Source: RH2-MAG17b sp035945515 (GTDB lineage: Bacteria > Acidobacteriota > Terriglobia > UBA7540). Taken from it: 15,784 bases of DNA. The notes below the pieces were generated by a model. It made no database searches. It saw nothing but the letters and a program-made list of their open reading frames with translations, and was not told the origin of the DNA. Position 1 is the first letter of the stretch. Each line of letters starts with the position of its first letter. The DNA lies in assembly GCA_035945515.1 (NCBI GenBank), contig DASZAE010000151.1:1-15784 (forward strand), given 5' to 3'. The translations under genes and the position numbers were made by a program. Positions 1 to 8,383 of this stretch are shown one piece after another.

Positions 1-1
1 A

Positions 2-1690
2 GCCGAAATAGCTCTCAACCAGCTTCGCCAGCGGATGGGACCGCGTTACCCGGAGCTAAACGACGAGGCGCAAACTGAGCGCGCGCAGAACCTTTTCCAG
101 CGCGGGCGTTATCAACAGGCGCTCGCAACCTATGACAACGCTTTGCTCACTCGGCCCCGCAGCCTGCGCGCGGGCGAGTGGAGGATCGGACGAGCGAGAT
201 GCTTCATCGCCATGCGCGAGTACGCGCTTGCATTGACGGCTCTCAGCCAGAAAGAGAATGACCACGATCTCGACGCTGAGCGCATTTCGCTGCGCGCGCG
301 AGTTGCGGAACTCAATGGCGACCAAGCGGCCATGCTGAAGTCGCTCGATGAGCTTTATCACCAGTATCCACAATCCTCTTATTACGGCGATGCGCTTGTC
401 TATGCCGGCGGATATTTTGCGCGCCAGGGATTCTGGCAAACGGCGGGAGGTTACTACAAGCTGCTGGCCGCAAACTTTCCCGACAGCATTTACGCCAGCG
501 AAGCTACGTGGCGAGTTGCGTGGTACAGCGTGCTCGCAGGAAATCTGGACGCGGCCCAAAACCAACTGGCTGGTTTCCTCAAGCGGTTTCCCAACTCGTC
601 CCTCGTTCCGGCGGCGCTCTATTGGCTTGCTCAGGGGGAAAGCAAGCAGGGCCGCCCCGCAAGCGCCTTAGAGATTGACCGGCTGTTGGCTGAACGTTAC
701 ACGAATACTTACTATGGCCTTCGGGCGAGACAGAAGCTGCCTTATTCGGCAAGGCTTGCAGGCACTAGCGCCTCAAACGAGGAGCAGGCTGGAGCGGCAG
801 GTCCAACTGGGTCAGCCGCAAACAGCGCGCTTGCGCGATTGGGCGTCACGATTTCCCCGCGCCCCGAGCCACTGCTCACGCCTTGCGGCATTGCAGGAGG
901 TGGTGGCAATAGTGCGATGAATGCGTCAGACGAACGCCTCGCGTCTTATGAAATACTGGCCGCGCTAAGCCTCAATGAGCTTGGAGAACAGGTCCTGGAA
1001 GACACGATGGCATTGCATCCCGGCGACCCACGCGTCGCTCTCGCGCTCGCCCGCAGTCGCGCCGCGCGTAAGGATACCGCGGGCGCGCTTTTTGCGGCAA
1101 AACAGGCGGCACCAGACTACGGCGCGTATCCCTTTGACGCGCTTCCCGAAGAAGTATGGAAGCTTCTCTATCCCCGCGCCGAGTGGAGCACGGTCCGGCG
1201 TTACGCGCGCGCAGACGGCTTGGACCCATACCTCGTGATGGGGCTGATCCGCCAGGAATCGGCCTTCGATGCCAGGGCCACCTCTTACACCGGCGCTCGC
1301 GGGCTGATGCAAATGGAGCCTTATACCGCCGTCGACCGCGTGCGCGGACGCTTACGCCGCCGCCGGGTGGTGCGCGCGCTCTACAGCCCTGCTTATAACA
1401 TCCGCGCCGGTTGCCTTTACCTTCGCGGTTTGTTGCGTTCGTTCAATGGCGGTCTACCTGAAACAATGGCCGCCTATAACGCGGGCGATATCCGCGCGCG
1501 CCAGTGGATTGCCAATAGCAAGGTGGATGACCCGGATGAATTCCTCGAGACGATCCCTTTCACCGACACAAGAGCCTACGTCGAAATGGTCTTGCGCGAC
1601 CGGATGATTTACCGCAGCCTTCTTACTGGAGAGGCAAGGTTCAAAAGCTGTCCTGTGAAAAGCAGCGGGATTGAATCATTGGGTCATTAA
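2..1690 (+). CDS. Soluble lytic murein transglycosylase (Slt-like), 5' partial
   Basis: Periplasmic enzyme expected to cleave the glycan backbone of peptidoglycan, forming 1,6-anhydro-muramyl ends. The frame is open to the left edge and the first ATG (position 35) has no Shine-Dalgarno sequence, so the true start and signal peptide probably lie outside the window. Numbering from that ATG, residues about 15-235 are TPR-like helical repeats resembling the Slt superhelical U-domain (YWLAQGESKQGRPASAL, TNTYYGLRARQKL). Residues about 236-300 are a Ser/Gly/Ala-rich linker. The C-terminal SLT (GH23-like) domain spans about 385-540, with catalytic Glu408 in IRQESAFDARA, then GARGLMQMEPYTA, LYSPAYNIRAG and MAAYNAG. 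All SLT landmark motifs are present, so it is probably active. Oddities are Glu and Tyr in the usual GLMQxMPSTA-like motif and an Arg-rich stretch after it. It stands alone; a repeat-filled gap follows. Confidence 0.9.
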   Translation, partial: AEIALNQLRQRMGPRYPELNDEAQTERAQNLFQRGRYQQALATYDNALLTRPRSLRAGEWRIGRARCFIAMREYALALTALSQKENDHDLDAERISLRARVAELNGDQAAMLKSLDELYHQYPQSSYYGDALVYAGGYFARQGFWQTAGGYYKLLAANFPDSIYASEATWRVAWYSVLAGNLDAAQNQLAGFLKRFPNSSLVPAALYWLAQGESKQGRPASALEIDRLLAERYTNTYYGLRARQKLPYSARLAGTSASNEEQAGAAGPTGSAANSALARLGVTISPRPEPLLTPCGIAGGGGNSAMNASDERLASYEILAALSLNELGEQVLEDTMALHPGDPRVALALARSRAARKDTAGALFAAKQAAPDYGAYPFDALPEEVWKLLYPRAEWSTVRRYARADGLDPYLVMGLIRQESAFDARATSYTGARGLMQMEPYTAVDRVRGRLRRRRVVRALYSPAYNIRAGCLYLRGLLRSFNGGLPETMAAYNAGDIRARQWIANSKVDDPDEFLETIPFTDTRAYVEMVLRDRMIYRSLLTGEARFKSCPVKSSGIESLGH

Positions 1691-1695
1691 GATTT

Positions 1696-1744
1696 GTAGA
1701 TGGGTTCACCCCGCCATCAGGTGGCGGAATAAAGCCGCCGCTAC
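1696..1744. repeat. GTAG...CTAC-bounded palindromic element (REP-like variant)
   Basis: Begins five bases after the transglycosylase stop codon. It opens with GTAG and ends with GCCGCCGCTAC, the same tail as the class-1 REP units elsewhere in the window. Its centre carries a different hairpin, CCGCCA-tcagg-TGGCGG. It is probably a diverged or hybrid member of the family and could also act as a weak transcription barrier after the upstream gene. Confidence 0.5.
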
Positions 1745-1784
1745 ATCGCAGCAGCCGGTTGCCGTGCTCCGGCTGGGCAGATTG

Positions 1785-1813
1785 TTGGAATTGTGCCGGG
1801 ATGCCTGTAGAAT
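1785..1813 (+). promoter_or_regulatory. Putative sigma-70 promoter for the aminotransferase
   Basis: TTGGAA (1785-1790) and TAGAAT (1808-1813) are separated by exactly 17 bases and match the -35 and -10 consensus at 4/6 and 5/6 positions. The predicted start near 1820 lies in the left arm of the nested inverted repeat, so the mRNA leader (about 175 nt) would contain nearly all of it. This is prediction from sequence only. Confidence 0.4.
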
Positions 1814-1814
1814 T

Positions 1815-1955
1815 TTTATACGCGACGCCATAAGTCGGCGTCGCCTGATTCTGTAGCGGCAGCCTCTGGCTGCCGGTCTTTACTATCAAAATCCGGCGGC
1901 CAGAGGCCGCCGCTACAGCCAATGATCGTCGCCGACTTATGGCGCTTTGTATAAA
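1815..1955. repeat. Outer inverted repeat enclosing a REP doublet (MITE-like)
   Basis: The 26-bp arms at 1815-1840 and 1930-1955 are inverted copies matching at 22 of 26 positions; the shared core is GCCATAAGTCGGCG. They are placed symmetrically around the REP doublet at 1851-1918, with roughly ten bases between the outer and inner structures on each side. The whole 141-base unit could fold into a cruciform or a long RNA hairpin. The right arm contains an in-frame ATG (1939) that is not the likely aminotransferase start. Confidence 0.7.
1851..1918. repeat. Class-1 REP doublet (REPIN-like), copy 1
   Basis: Two inverted 26-bp arms (1851-1876 and 1893-1918, 24/26 matching) flank an AT-rich 16-base spacer. 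Each arm starts, read inward, with the GTAG tetranucleotide typical of REP elements and contains its own 8-bp hairpin with a 3-base loop: CGGCAGCC-tct-GGCTGCCG on the left, CGGCGGCC-aga-GGCCGCCG on the right. The two differences between arms are a paired A:T versus G:C change that keeps both hairpins perfect. Confidence 0.75.
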
Positions 1956-1995
1956 GGGTTTAATCACCCGGCAACTTAAGATTCAGAAAGGCATC

Positions 1996-3174
1996 ATGCA
2001 GACTCAAATGACCAAGCGCGCGCCGGTTTCGCGCAAGGCGCAGCAATTTACCGAATCTGTCATCCGCGAGATGACGCGGCTGGCGCTCGAACACGGCGCG
2101 GTAAACCTCGCGCAGGGTTTCCCGGACTTTCCCGCCCCCGCGGAAGTGAAAGAAGCGGCGGTCAGCGCCATCCGCGCCGACGTCAATCAGTATTCGATTA
2201 CCTGGGGCGCCAAGGAAATGCGGCGCGCGATTGCGGAGCGGTTTGAGCGTGATACCGGCCTTGCCATCGATCCTGAGCGCGAGCTGACGGTTGCTTGCGG
2301 CGCTACCGAAGCCATGATCGCTTCGTTGCTTGCCATCATCGATCCGGGGGACGAAGTAGTCGTATTCGAGCCTTTCTATGAGAACTATGGGCCGGACAGC
2401 ATCATTTGCGGCGCGCGTCCGCGCTACGTGCAGCTTCGCCCTCCCGACTGGACGTTTGATCCCGATGAACTCGCCGCGGCCTTTAACGAGCACACGCGCG
2501 CTATTGTGCTGAACACGCCGAATAATCCCACCGGCAAGGTTTTTACGCGCGTTGAGCTTGAGCAGATTGCCGTGCTGTGCGAGCGGTGGGACGCCTACGC
2601 CGTCTCGGATGAGATTTATCAATACATTGTCTACGACGGCGCTCAGCACATTTCGATTGCTTCGCTTCCTGCCATGCGCGAGCGGAGCATTACCATCAAT
2701 AGCATGTCGAAGACTTATAGCGTCACTGGCTGGCGAGTGGGCTATGCGGTGGCGCCGCCTGCCACGTCCGACGCCATCCGCAAAATGCACGATTTTATTA
2801 CCGTAGGCGCTCCTGCTCCGCTTCAAGAGGCTGGCGCCGTGGCTTTGCGGATGCCAGAGAGTTACTACGCCAAGATTCGCGCCGAATACACCCGCCGCCG
2901 CGACCGCTTTCTGCCTGTGCTCGAAAAGGCCGGATTCCGCTGCTTTAAGCCGCGTGGCGCTTATTACATCATGACGGATATCTCCGGCTTTGGATTTCCT
3001 AGCGACGTTGAATTTGCGCGCCATCTCGTGAAGGACATTGGCGTAGCCGTGGTTCCCGGCAGCAGCTTCTATAGCCAGCCACAAGCAGGCAGCCAGCAAG
3101 TGCGCTTCTGCTTTAGCAAAACCGATGCGACGCTCGATGCCGCCGCCCAAAAGCTGATGCGGCTGCGCGGCTAG
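1996..3174 (+). CDS. Class I PLP-dependent aminotransferase
   Basis: Cytosolic fold-type I aminotransferase of 392 residues, of the Asp/aromatic or kynurenine/methionine aminotransferase (YbdL-like) group. Visible landmarks are NLAQGFPDFPAP near the N-terminus, ACGATEAMIASLL at the cofactor phosphate-binding site, NTPNNPTG at about 173-180, SDEIY with Asp205 (pyridine-nitrogen partner) and Tyr208, and SMSKTYSVTGWRVGY with Lys239 as the PLP Schiff-base lysine. A C-terminal VRFCFS supplies the likely carboxylate-binding Arg. All catalytic residues are intact and the length is normal. The start is placed at 1996 because AGAAAGG lies five bases upstream and conservation begins soon after; the earlier in-frame ATG at 1939 sits inside a repeat arm. 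Substrate cannot be fixed from sequence; aromatic amino acid, kynurenine or methionine are all possible. No pathway neighbours are present. Confidence 0.93.
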   Translation: MQTQMTKRAPVSRKAQQFTESVIREMTRLALEHGAVNLAQGFPDFPAPAEVKEAAVSAIRADVNQYSITWGAKEMRRAIAERFERDTGLAIDPERELTVACGATEAMIASLLAIIDPGDEVVVFEPFYENYGPDSIICGARPRYVQLRPPDWTFDPDELAAAFNEHTRAIVLNTPNNPTGKVFTRVELEQIAVLCERWDAYAVSDEIYQYIVYDGAQHISIASLPAMRERSITINSMSKTYSVTGWRVGYAVAPPATSDAIRKMHDFITVGAPAPLQEAGAVALRMPESYYAKIRAEYTRRRDRFLPVLEKAGFRCFKPRGAYYIMTDISGFGFPSDVEFARHLVKDIGVAVVPGSSFYSQPQAGSQQVRFCFSKTDATLDAAAQKLMRLRG

Positions 3175-3249
3175 GGTTGCGGGAAACTATGGTATTCACT
3201 CGATGGAAACGCGGCTCGTCTTTACCTTATACACTCTATGCCTGATCCT

Positions 3250-3315
3250 CCTCACCCGTCCCACTACGCGGGCCACCCTCTCCCCCGAATCGAGGGAGAG
3301 GGGCTGGGGGTGAGG
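3250..3315. repeat. Hairpin repeat with CCTCACCC/GGGTGAGG ends
   Basis: An imperfect inverted repeat in the leader of the downstream outer-membrane gene. The outer arms are CCTCACCC (3250-3257) and GGGTGAGG (3308-3315). The inner arms CCCTCTCCC (3276-3284) and GGGAGAGGG (3294-3302) form a perfect 9-bp stem. It resembles a very widespread type of bacterial intergenic repeat. An ATG at 3238 is in frame with the next gene, but translation from it would run through this repeat, so it is not a credible start. Confidence 0.65.
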
Positions 3316-3369
3316 GGACGGAACATACTGCGGAATGCTGGAAGATCTAAACACCAGAGGAGAGGCTCG

Positions 3370-4431
3370 ATGAAAAAATCCTTGTGTGTGGCAATCATTA
3401 TTCTGCTCGCGGCGATCGCGGCCCGCGCGGACACTGTGACGCTCAAAGACGGCGAGCGTTTGACGGGAAACTGGGTGACGGTGCAGGGCGGCAACTTGAA
3501 CTTTCATTCAGACACCTTAGGCGCGGTTTCCATCCCGCTTGCCGAGGTGAGCGCATTCAGCACTTCGGTTGAAGCGGTGGTTGTGCGAACCGATCACTCC
3601 ACGGTCAAGGGCCAGATCGAATTGCTGCCTTCAGGGGGATGGCGGGTGACGCGCGCGGGAACGAGCGAGGATGTGCCAGCCGCGAGCGTGGACACCATCA
3701 TGCCTGAGGCTGCTTACACGGCACTGATTGAACACAGGGGAAAGCTCTATCAGGACTGGCATGGGTCCGCCAATTTCGGCTACGATTTGCAGCGCGGCGA
3801 TCAGCAGACCGGCGCGCTCAGCGCAGGCGTGGCCGCGACGCGCGAGCGTCCCGAAGCGCCGGTATTCATCCGCCATTTCCGCACCGCCTATTCGCTGCTG
3901 ATGCTATTCTCTAAGGCGCAGCAGGACGGCACGGTGATCCGCTCAAATACCATCACCACGCTTTTGCGCGAAGATTACCTTTTCACTCAATCCAATTTCT
4001 TCTTCGTCTCCGGTCAGCTTGACCACATTCAGGCGCAGGGACTCTATCTTCGCCAGACGTATGGCGGCGGTTATGGACGCGACGTCATTCACTCCTCGCG
4101 CACGCTTTTCAGCCTTCTCGCCGGCATGACCTTCGTGAACGAGAAATTTTATACGGGCGGACCGGCCCGCCAAAGCGCGGAAGGTTTGTTCGGAGAGAAA
4201 TTGAGCGTCGCACTCGATGCACGAATTCATCTTGACCATTACCTCGACTTTTACCCCAACCTTACCGACACGGGCGAATATCACTTTGACACTGCGACCA
4301 GCCTGAGTTTCAAGCTCACGAAACGCCTTGCGGCCAATATTAGCCTGGTGGACAACTACCTCAGCAACCCTGTGCCCGGCAACCATAACAACAACATCGC
4401 GCTGACGACGGGCGTAGGAGTGACATTCTGA
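3370..4431 (+). CDS. DUF481 family outer-membrane protein (YdiY-like)
   Basis: 353-residue exported protein. The N-terminus MKKSLCVAIIILLAAIAARA is a classical signal peptide with cleavage expected after Ala20. Residues 21-110 contain DTVTLKDGERLTGNW and a second similar strand set, as in small all-beta domains often placed before DUF481. From about residue 125 the sequence is amphipathic beta-strand rich (WHGSANFGYDLQRGDQQTGAL, TTLLREDYLF, GGGYGRDVI) and ends in a terminal Phe (GVGVTF), as expected for a barrel inserted by the BAM machinery. The family is called salt-induced outer membrane protein in E. coli, but its function is essentially unknown. The start is supported by AGGAGAG upstream and by the signal peptide. 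It is followed within four bases by a REP doublet and converges on the TonB-receptor gene. Confidence 0.88.
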   Translation: MKKSLCVAIIILLAAIAARADTVTLKDGERLTGNWVTVQGGNLNFHSDTLGAVSIPLAEVSAFSTSVEAVVVRTDHSTVKGQIELLPSGGWRVTRAGTSEDVPAASVDTIMPEAAYTALIEHRGKLYQDWHGSANFGYDLQRGDQQTGALSAGVAATRERPEAPVFIRHFRTAYSLLMLFSKAQQDGTVIRSNTITTLLREDYLFTQSNFFFVSGQLDHIQAQGLYLRQTYGGGYGRDVIHSSRTLFSLLAGMTFVNEKFYTGGPARQSAEGLFGEKLSVALDARIHLDHYLDFYPNLTDTGEYHFDTATSLSFKLTKRLAANISLVDNYLSNPVPGNHNNNIALTTGVGVTF

Positions 4432-4434
4432 TTT

Positions 4435-4497
4435 GTAGCGGCGGCCTCTGGCCGCCGGTCTCTACTATTAAAAAACGGCGGCCGGAGGCCGCCGCTA
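4435..4497. repeat. Class-1 REP doublet (REPIN-like), copy 2
   Basis: GTAG at 4435-4438 and its complement CTAC at 4494-4497 bound two inverted units. The left hairpin is CGGCGGCC-tct-GGCCGCCG and the right CGGCGGCC-gga-GGCCGCCG. The AT-rich spacer (about TCTCTACTATTAAAAAA) resembles that of copy 1. It lies four bases after the DUF481 stop codon, so it could also help end or stabilise that transcript. Confidence 0.75.
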
Positions 4498-4519
4498 CAG
4501 CCGCAGTTATCAAACCTGC

Positions 4520-4567
4520 GTAGCGCCGGCATCCTGCCGGCATCTGCCACCGGGACGGCGGCGCACC
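4520..4567. repeat. Class-2 REP-like doublet, copy 1
   Basis: A second palindrome class. It has GTAG (4520-4523), the hairpin GCCGGCA-tcc-TGCCGGC (4525-4541), a short spacer, then GCCACCG-gga-CGGCGGC (4546-4562) ending GCGCAC. It sits between the convergent DUF481 and TonB-receptor genes and ends about 20 bases before the receptor's stop codon. The same order of parts recurs at 11708-11779. Confidence 0.6.
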
Positions 4568-4585
4568 ATGGCAAGTTTGCGCTTC

Positions 4586-7500
4586 TTAAAAAATCAGGTG
4601 CACGCCAAATTGCATGGTGCGGTTGCCGGTATTCATATAGCTTTGCGTCATGAAGTCGTGCTTGCCTTGCGAATTGAGGGCGTCCAGGGCGTTCTCGGGG
4701 ATCACGCCGGTAATGCCGGCGGCTGTGGCGCGCGGTGAAAAGGCGAATCCCGGCGTGGGCTGGGCTTGCGAGGCGAAGACGTTGCCGAGCAAAAAGCCTG
4801 GGTTTGAGCGGTTGAGCGCGTCATAAACTTCCCAACGGAATTCAAGCGTCATGCGCTCGCCCAGATGGAATCGCTTGAGCAGGGCGAAATCGAAATCCAC
4901 AATGCCCGGTCCCAGCAAAGTGTTGCGTCCGGCGTTGCCGCCGCCTACGGTTCCGAGCGGAACTTGCACAAAGTGGGCGCTGGCAGGATTCACCGGCGCG
5001 CCGTTGAGGTCAATATATCCGGTGGGCGAAGGGCCAATGGATTGCCCATTCCAGGTAGTGTACGGATGCTGAGTGGCCGGGTTTACCGAAGTGCAGGTGC
5101 TATCATCCACCAGCGCCACGCTGGAGACTGGGGCTTGAACGTTCCCAATATTGGGCCGGTCATTGGTGAGAATGCCGTCGCCATTGGCGTCGGCGCACGG
5201 TCCGAGGGGGACAGCGTTCAAGGCGGAGTAAGGTTGTCCGCTCTGATAAGTGGAGATGCCGCTGACTTCCCACCCGCCCGCCACCGCCGCAGCCAGACGG
5301 GAGCGCGGCGAAGGCAAGCCCCACACTCCGCTCGCCGAAACGCGGTTGCGGCGGTCAAAGGATGAGTTGGCCATTTCTGCTTTCAGGTCGCTCGAATTCT
5401 GCGGAAACGGCGTGATGGCCTCCACCGTGGTTTCGGTTTCGGGAGAGAGAAGCGATCCGATGAAGTCTCCTTGAATAAACCGGATGCCGGGGCCAAAAAT
5501 CTCGCTGGCGTTATCCATCATGTGGCTTAACGTATAAGACGCTGTCAGGTTAAAGGAGCCGGCGCGGGAGCGGATTTCGCGCGAGGTCAGCAGCACTTCA
5601 ACCGCGTTATAATCCGAGACGCCGCCGTTGGTCACTTCCGTGATATCGCCAAAATCGGGATTCAGCCGCGATCTCAGGCAATTGAACCCTCCTCCTCCGG
5701 CCAGACAAGTGGTGGTGGTATTTGTTCCCGGCTCCGTTATGGGCGTGTCGTTCCAACCTCCAAAAGGGTTGGCGTCGACGCGCTGATAAAGCCGGCTGCC
5801 GTGGTTGCCGTAATAATCCACTTCGAGCATCAGGTTCTGGCCGAGCTCGCGCTGAACACCTAGCGAATAGCTTTGAACCCTGGGCGCGGTCAGGTTGCTG
5901 GCTACTGTGTCTTCAGGCGAGCAGTCGATGAGCGGCACACCGGTGGAAGGGCTTGCAGGCGCGGTGATCCTTTGCAGAAACGTGCTGCACCCGCTCACGT
6001 TGCGGTTGATGTCGCTCAGGGTGAGCGGCGCATTGGGATAGGTTCCGCTGGTGGGAACTGAGGTTTGAATCAGATCGATCTGCGATCCGGCTTGCGTGAT
6101 GGTCGAAACCAGAGGCGAGACAGGCCCGCTCTGCCAGATCAGCAGCGGAATATTCAGCGGCATGGCATTGTACATGAGCGCGTAGCCGCCGCGAATCACA
6201 GTCTTGCGGCTGGCGCCGGGCGCCCAGGCGAAGCCCGCGCGCGGGCTGGGAAACAGCATTCGGCCCTTCACCAAGGGCGCCGCAGGATTCAAATGATGAA
6301 TGCCATTGATGGGCTGGCCAAATTGGTCCAACCGGAATCCGCCGCTGAGCGTGAAGTTGGGCCGGAGGCGGAAATCATCCTGGGCAAAATAGGCGCTGTC
6401 AAACTCGCGCAAGGGCAGCTCATTCTGCCCTTGGCCGGTGATTTTACCGGAAGAATCCGTCAGAACGTCGGGAAACGCTTGGAACACGCCGAGAGCGTTG
6501 GTGCTGCCGGGAGATGGTTCCTGAACGAAACTTTGCAGGCCGCCGGGCAGCTTGCTGCCGGGATTATCTTCGCCAAAAAATCCAAAGAAATAGTGGCCCA
6601 GGTTGGAAGGCACGTCGAGAACGTTCGTCTCGGTGCGCACCACGTCCGCGCCAAACTTTAGCGTGTGGCGGCCGCGCGAGAGCGAGTAGTTGTCCTGCGC
6701 CTGATACACATTGCTGTGCGTCAGCGCGGGGCTCGTATCCTGGCCCAGGGTGAACAATGTCCCGGCGGAGGGAAAGTTCCCCGAATAGGCTCCAAACCCG
6801 CCGAAATTGTCCGTAATCGTCGCGGCGGGGCGGCTATCGCGCACTGCCGCGGGCAAGTTAAATGCGCCCTGGCCCTGAGCGATGCGGCTGAAGGCGGCGC
6901 GGAATTCGTTGAGGGCGTTGGTGCGCGCGTAACGCTCGTCAATCAACAGACTCTGCGTGCGCTGACGCATGAGTGTTTGACCGTCCGGCATCAGTCCGAG
7001 GTCACTGAAGGCTACCTCGCCCGCCGGGTCAAGAATCGATTGCGGCGTGCGCAAGTCGTCTATGAGATAGCGCCCGTAGAGCGAATGCGAAACGCTCAGC
7101 TTGTCATCGATGCGCAATGAGGCCTGCTGGTCCCTCACATCAAACACGTTGCCGTTGGGCACAAGATAGGAGCCGTAGTTAACGCCAAATGGGTTGGGAA
7201 CACTCGTTCCCGTCATGAAGCACGGATTGGTGGTGCTCGGAGAGGGTGGGATCGTCCCGTTGGGATTTGCCTTAGGCGGCGGCGGGACGGTGGCAAAGCA
7301 CCGGCTGGCTTGGGTTGGGATCGAGTTGACCGACGCATCGCTCAAGAGCGCGTTCAGTGCGGGAGTGGAGGGCAGTCCTTTAAGCGTCGTGAGGCCGGCT
7401 GGCGTCGGGAGCGTGGCCACCACCGGAAAGACATTTGAAAGATCGGCGTGCGCGCCGTCCCACTGGTACGACACGAAGAAGAATGCTTTATCCTTGCGAA

Positions 7501-8383
7501 AAGGGCCGCCCAGCGTCGCGCCGCCTTTGTTTTCGTAAAACGGAGGCGGGGCGTGGAGCAGCGCCGCTTTCTCAACTTGGGTTAAGGCGTTATAGAGATT
7601 ATCCTGCCCGAACCAGAACGCGGACCCGTGCACCTCATTCGATCCGCTCTTGGTGATGACGTTAACCGTGGCCCCCGTATTGCGGCCAAACTCGGCTTTC
7701 GGTTCCGCCGTAATAATGGCGTACTCGGAAAAAATGTCGGGGTTGGTAAACTGCGTAGCCGCGCCGCCAAACAGCGGTTCGTTGTTGTTGACGCTGTCGA
7801 TGATGAAGTTGTTGTCGCGCCCCCGCGAGCCATTCACCGAAAACGGCACTAGCGTGCTGGTAAAGCTGAACGTGGTCACGCTCGAAACGCCCGGCGCGAG
7901 CAGCGCCAGGTCGTTCACGTCGCGCGTCAGCAAAGGAAGTCCGAGAATCTGATTTTGATCGAAATAGGTGGTGTGACTGGCGGAATCAATTTCCGTCATC
8001 GGCGCATTAGAGTGCGCCGTCACCACGGTGGTGGGTGGGATCAACCGCATGGTGAAGTCTTCGCGGGTGACGCGGTTCACATCCACGCGCACCAGCAAAT
8101 GTTCTTCTGGCCGAAAGCCGCTGAAGTCGGCGCGCACTTCGTAGAAGCCCGGAGGAACTTCGGGAATCGCATAGTAACCGCGCTTGTCGTCGGTGACGCC
8201 TTCGTAGGCCAGGCCGGTCAGGGGATTTGTCGCCGTCACTCCGACGCCCGAAAGGATTCCGCCTTGTTGATCGGTCACCGTCCCCGCAAGCGTCCCGCTG
8301 ATCGTTTGCCCGCGCAGCGAGACGCCGGCAAGGATCAAAGCACACAAAACAGAAAGCGATAACCCGCGCTGGCATACGCCCAT
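4586..8383 (-). CDS. Oar-like TonB-dependent receptor with carboxypeptidase-regulatory domain
   Basis: 1265-residue outer-membrane protein. Residues 1-25 are a signal peptide (MGVCQRGLSLSVLCALILAG). Residues about 27-115 form a carboxypeptidase-regulatory-like beta-sandwich (ISGTLAGTVTDQQGG, YYAIPEVPPGFYEVRADFSGF). A plug-like region follows (about 125-250) with LPLLTRDVNDLALLAPGV, VNGSRGRDNNFIIDSVNNN and GATVNVITKSGSNEVHGSAF. The remainder is beta-barrel, ending in the aromatic C-terminal strand MQFGVHLIF. The motif DANGDGILTNDRP at 1065-1077 is characteristic of Oar-type barrels and looks like a Ca2+-loop variant. These receptors are expanded in Acidobacteriota and are usually tied to uptake of large glycans or peptides; the substrate here is unknown. 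The start has GAGGGGAAG upstream. No SusD-like or inner-membrane partner is adjacent. Confidence 0.93.
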   Translation of the reverse strand: MGVCQRGLSLSVLCALILAGVSLRGQTISGTLAGTVTDQQGGILSGVGVTATNPLTGLAYEGVTDDKRGYYAIPEVPPGFYEVRADFSGFRPEEHLLVRVDVNRVTREDFTMRLIPPTTVVTAHSNAPMTEIDSASHTTYFDQNQILGLPLLTRDVNDLALLAPGVSSVTTFSFTSTLVPFSVNGSRGRDNNFIIDSVNNNEPLFGGAATQFTNPDIFSEYAIITAEPKAEFGRNTGATVNVITKSGSNEVHGSAFWFGQDNLYNALTQVEKAALLHAPPPFYENKGGATLGGPFRKDKAFFFVSYQWDGAHADLSNVFPVVATLPTPAGLTTLKGLPSTPALNALLSDASVNSIPTQASRCFATVPPPPKANPNGTIPPSPSTTNPCFMTGTSVPNPFGVNYGSYLVPNGNVFDVRDQQASLRIDDKLSVSHSLYGRYLIDDLRTPQSILDPAGEVAFSDLGLMPDGQTLMRQRTQSLLIDERYARTNALNEFRAAFSRIAQGQGAFNLPAAVRDSRPAATITDNFGGFGAYSGNFPSAGTLFTLGQDTSPALTHSNVYQAQDNYSLSRGRHTLKFGADVVRTETNVLDVPSNLGHYFFGFFGEDNPGSKLPGGLQSFVQEPSPGSTNALGVFQAFPDVLTDSSGKITGQGQNELPLREFDSAYFAQDDFRLRPNFTLSGGFRLDQFGQPINGIHHLNPAAPLVKGRMLFPSPRAGFAWAPGASRKTVIRGGYALMYNAMPLNIPLLIWQSGPVSPLVSTITQAGSQIDLIQTSVPTSGTYPNAPLTLSDINRNVSGCSTFLQRITAPASPSTGVPLIDCSPEDTVASNLTAPRVQSYSLGVQRELGQNLMLEVDYYGNHGSRLYQRVDANPFGGWNDTPITEPGTNTTTTCLAGGGGFNCLRSRLNPDFGDITEVTNGGVSDYNAVEVLLTSREIRSRAGSFNLTASYTLSHMMDNASEIFGPGIRFIQGDFIGSLLSPETETTVEAITPFPQNSSDLKAEMANSSFDRRNRVSASGVWGLPSPRSRLAAAVAGGWEVSGISTYQSGQPYSALNAVPLGPCADANGDGILTNDRPNIGNVQAPVSSVALVDDSTCTSVNPATQHPYTTWNGQSIGPSPTGYIDLNGAPVNPASAHFVQVPLGTVGGGNAGRNTLLGPGIVDFDFALLKRFHLGERMTLEFRWEVYDALNRSNPGFLLGNVFASQAQPTPGFAFSPRATAAGITGVIPENALDALNSQGKHDFMTQSYMNTGNRTMQFGVHLIF

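Noticed and set aside
1310..1385. Possible double frameshift in the transglycosylase SLT domain, because the +1 frame reads IPPSTA and the in-frame stretch is Arg-rich.
   Set aside because: The annotated frame already aligns without gaps (GLMQMEPYTA ... LYSPAYNIRAG) and keeps normal spacing to the AYNAG motif; the alternative needs three extra residues and two compensating shifts.
1960..3150. A 396-codon open frame antisense to the aminotransferase.
   Set aside because: It is the mirror frame of a GC-rich conserved gene; the translation has no recognisable domain, while the plus-strand frame has every PLP landmark.
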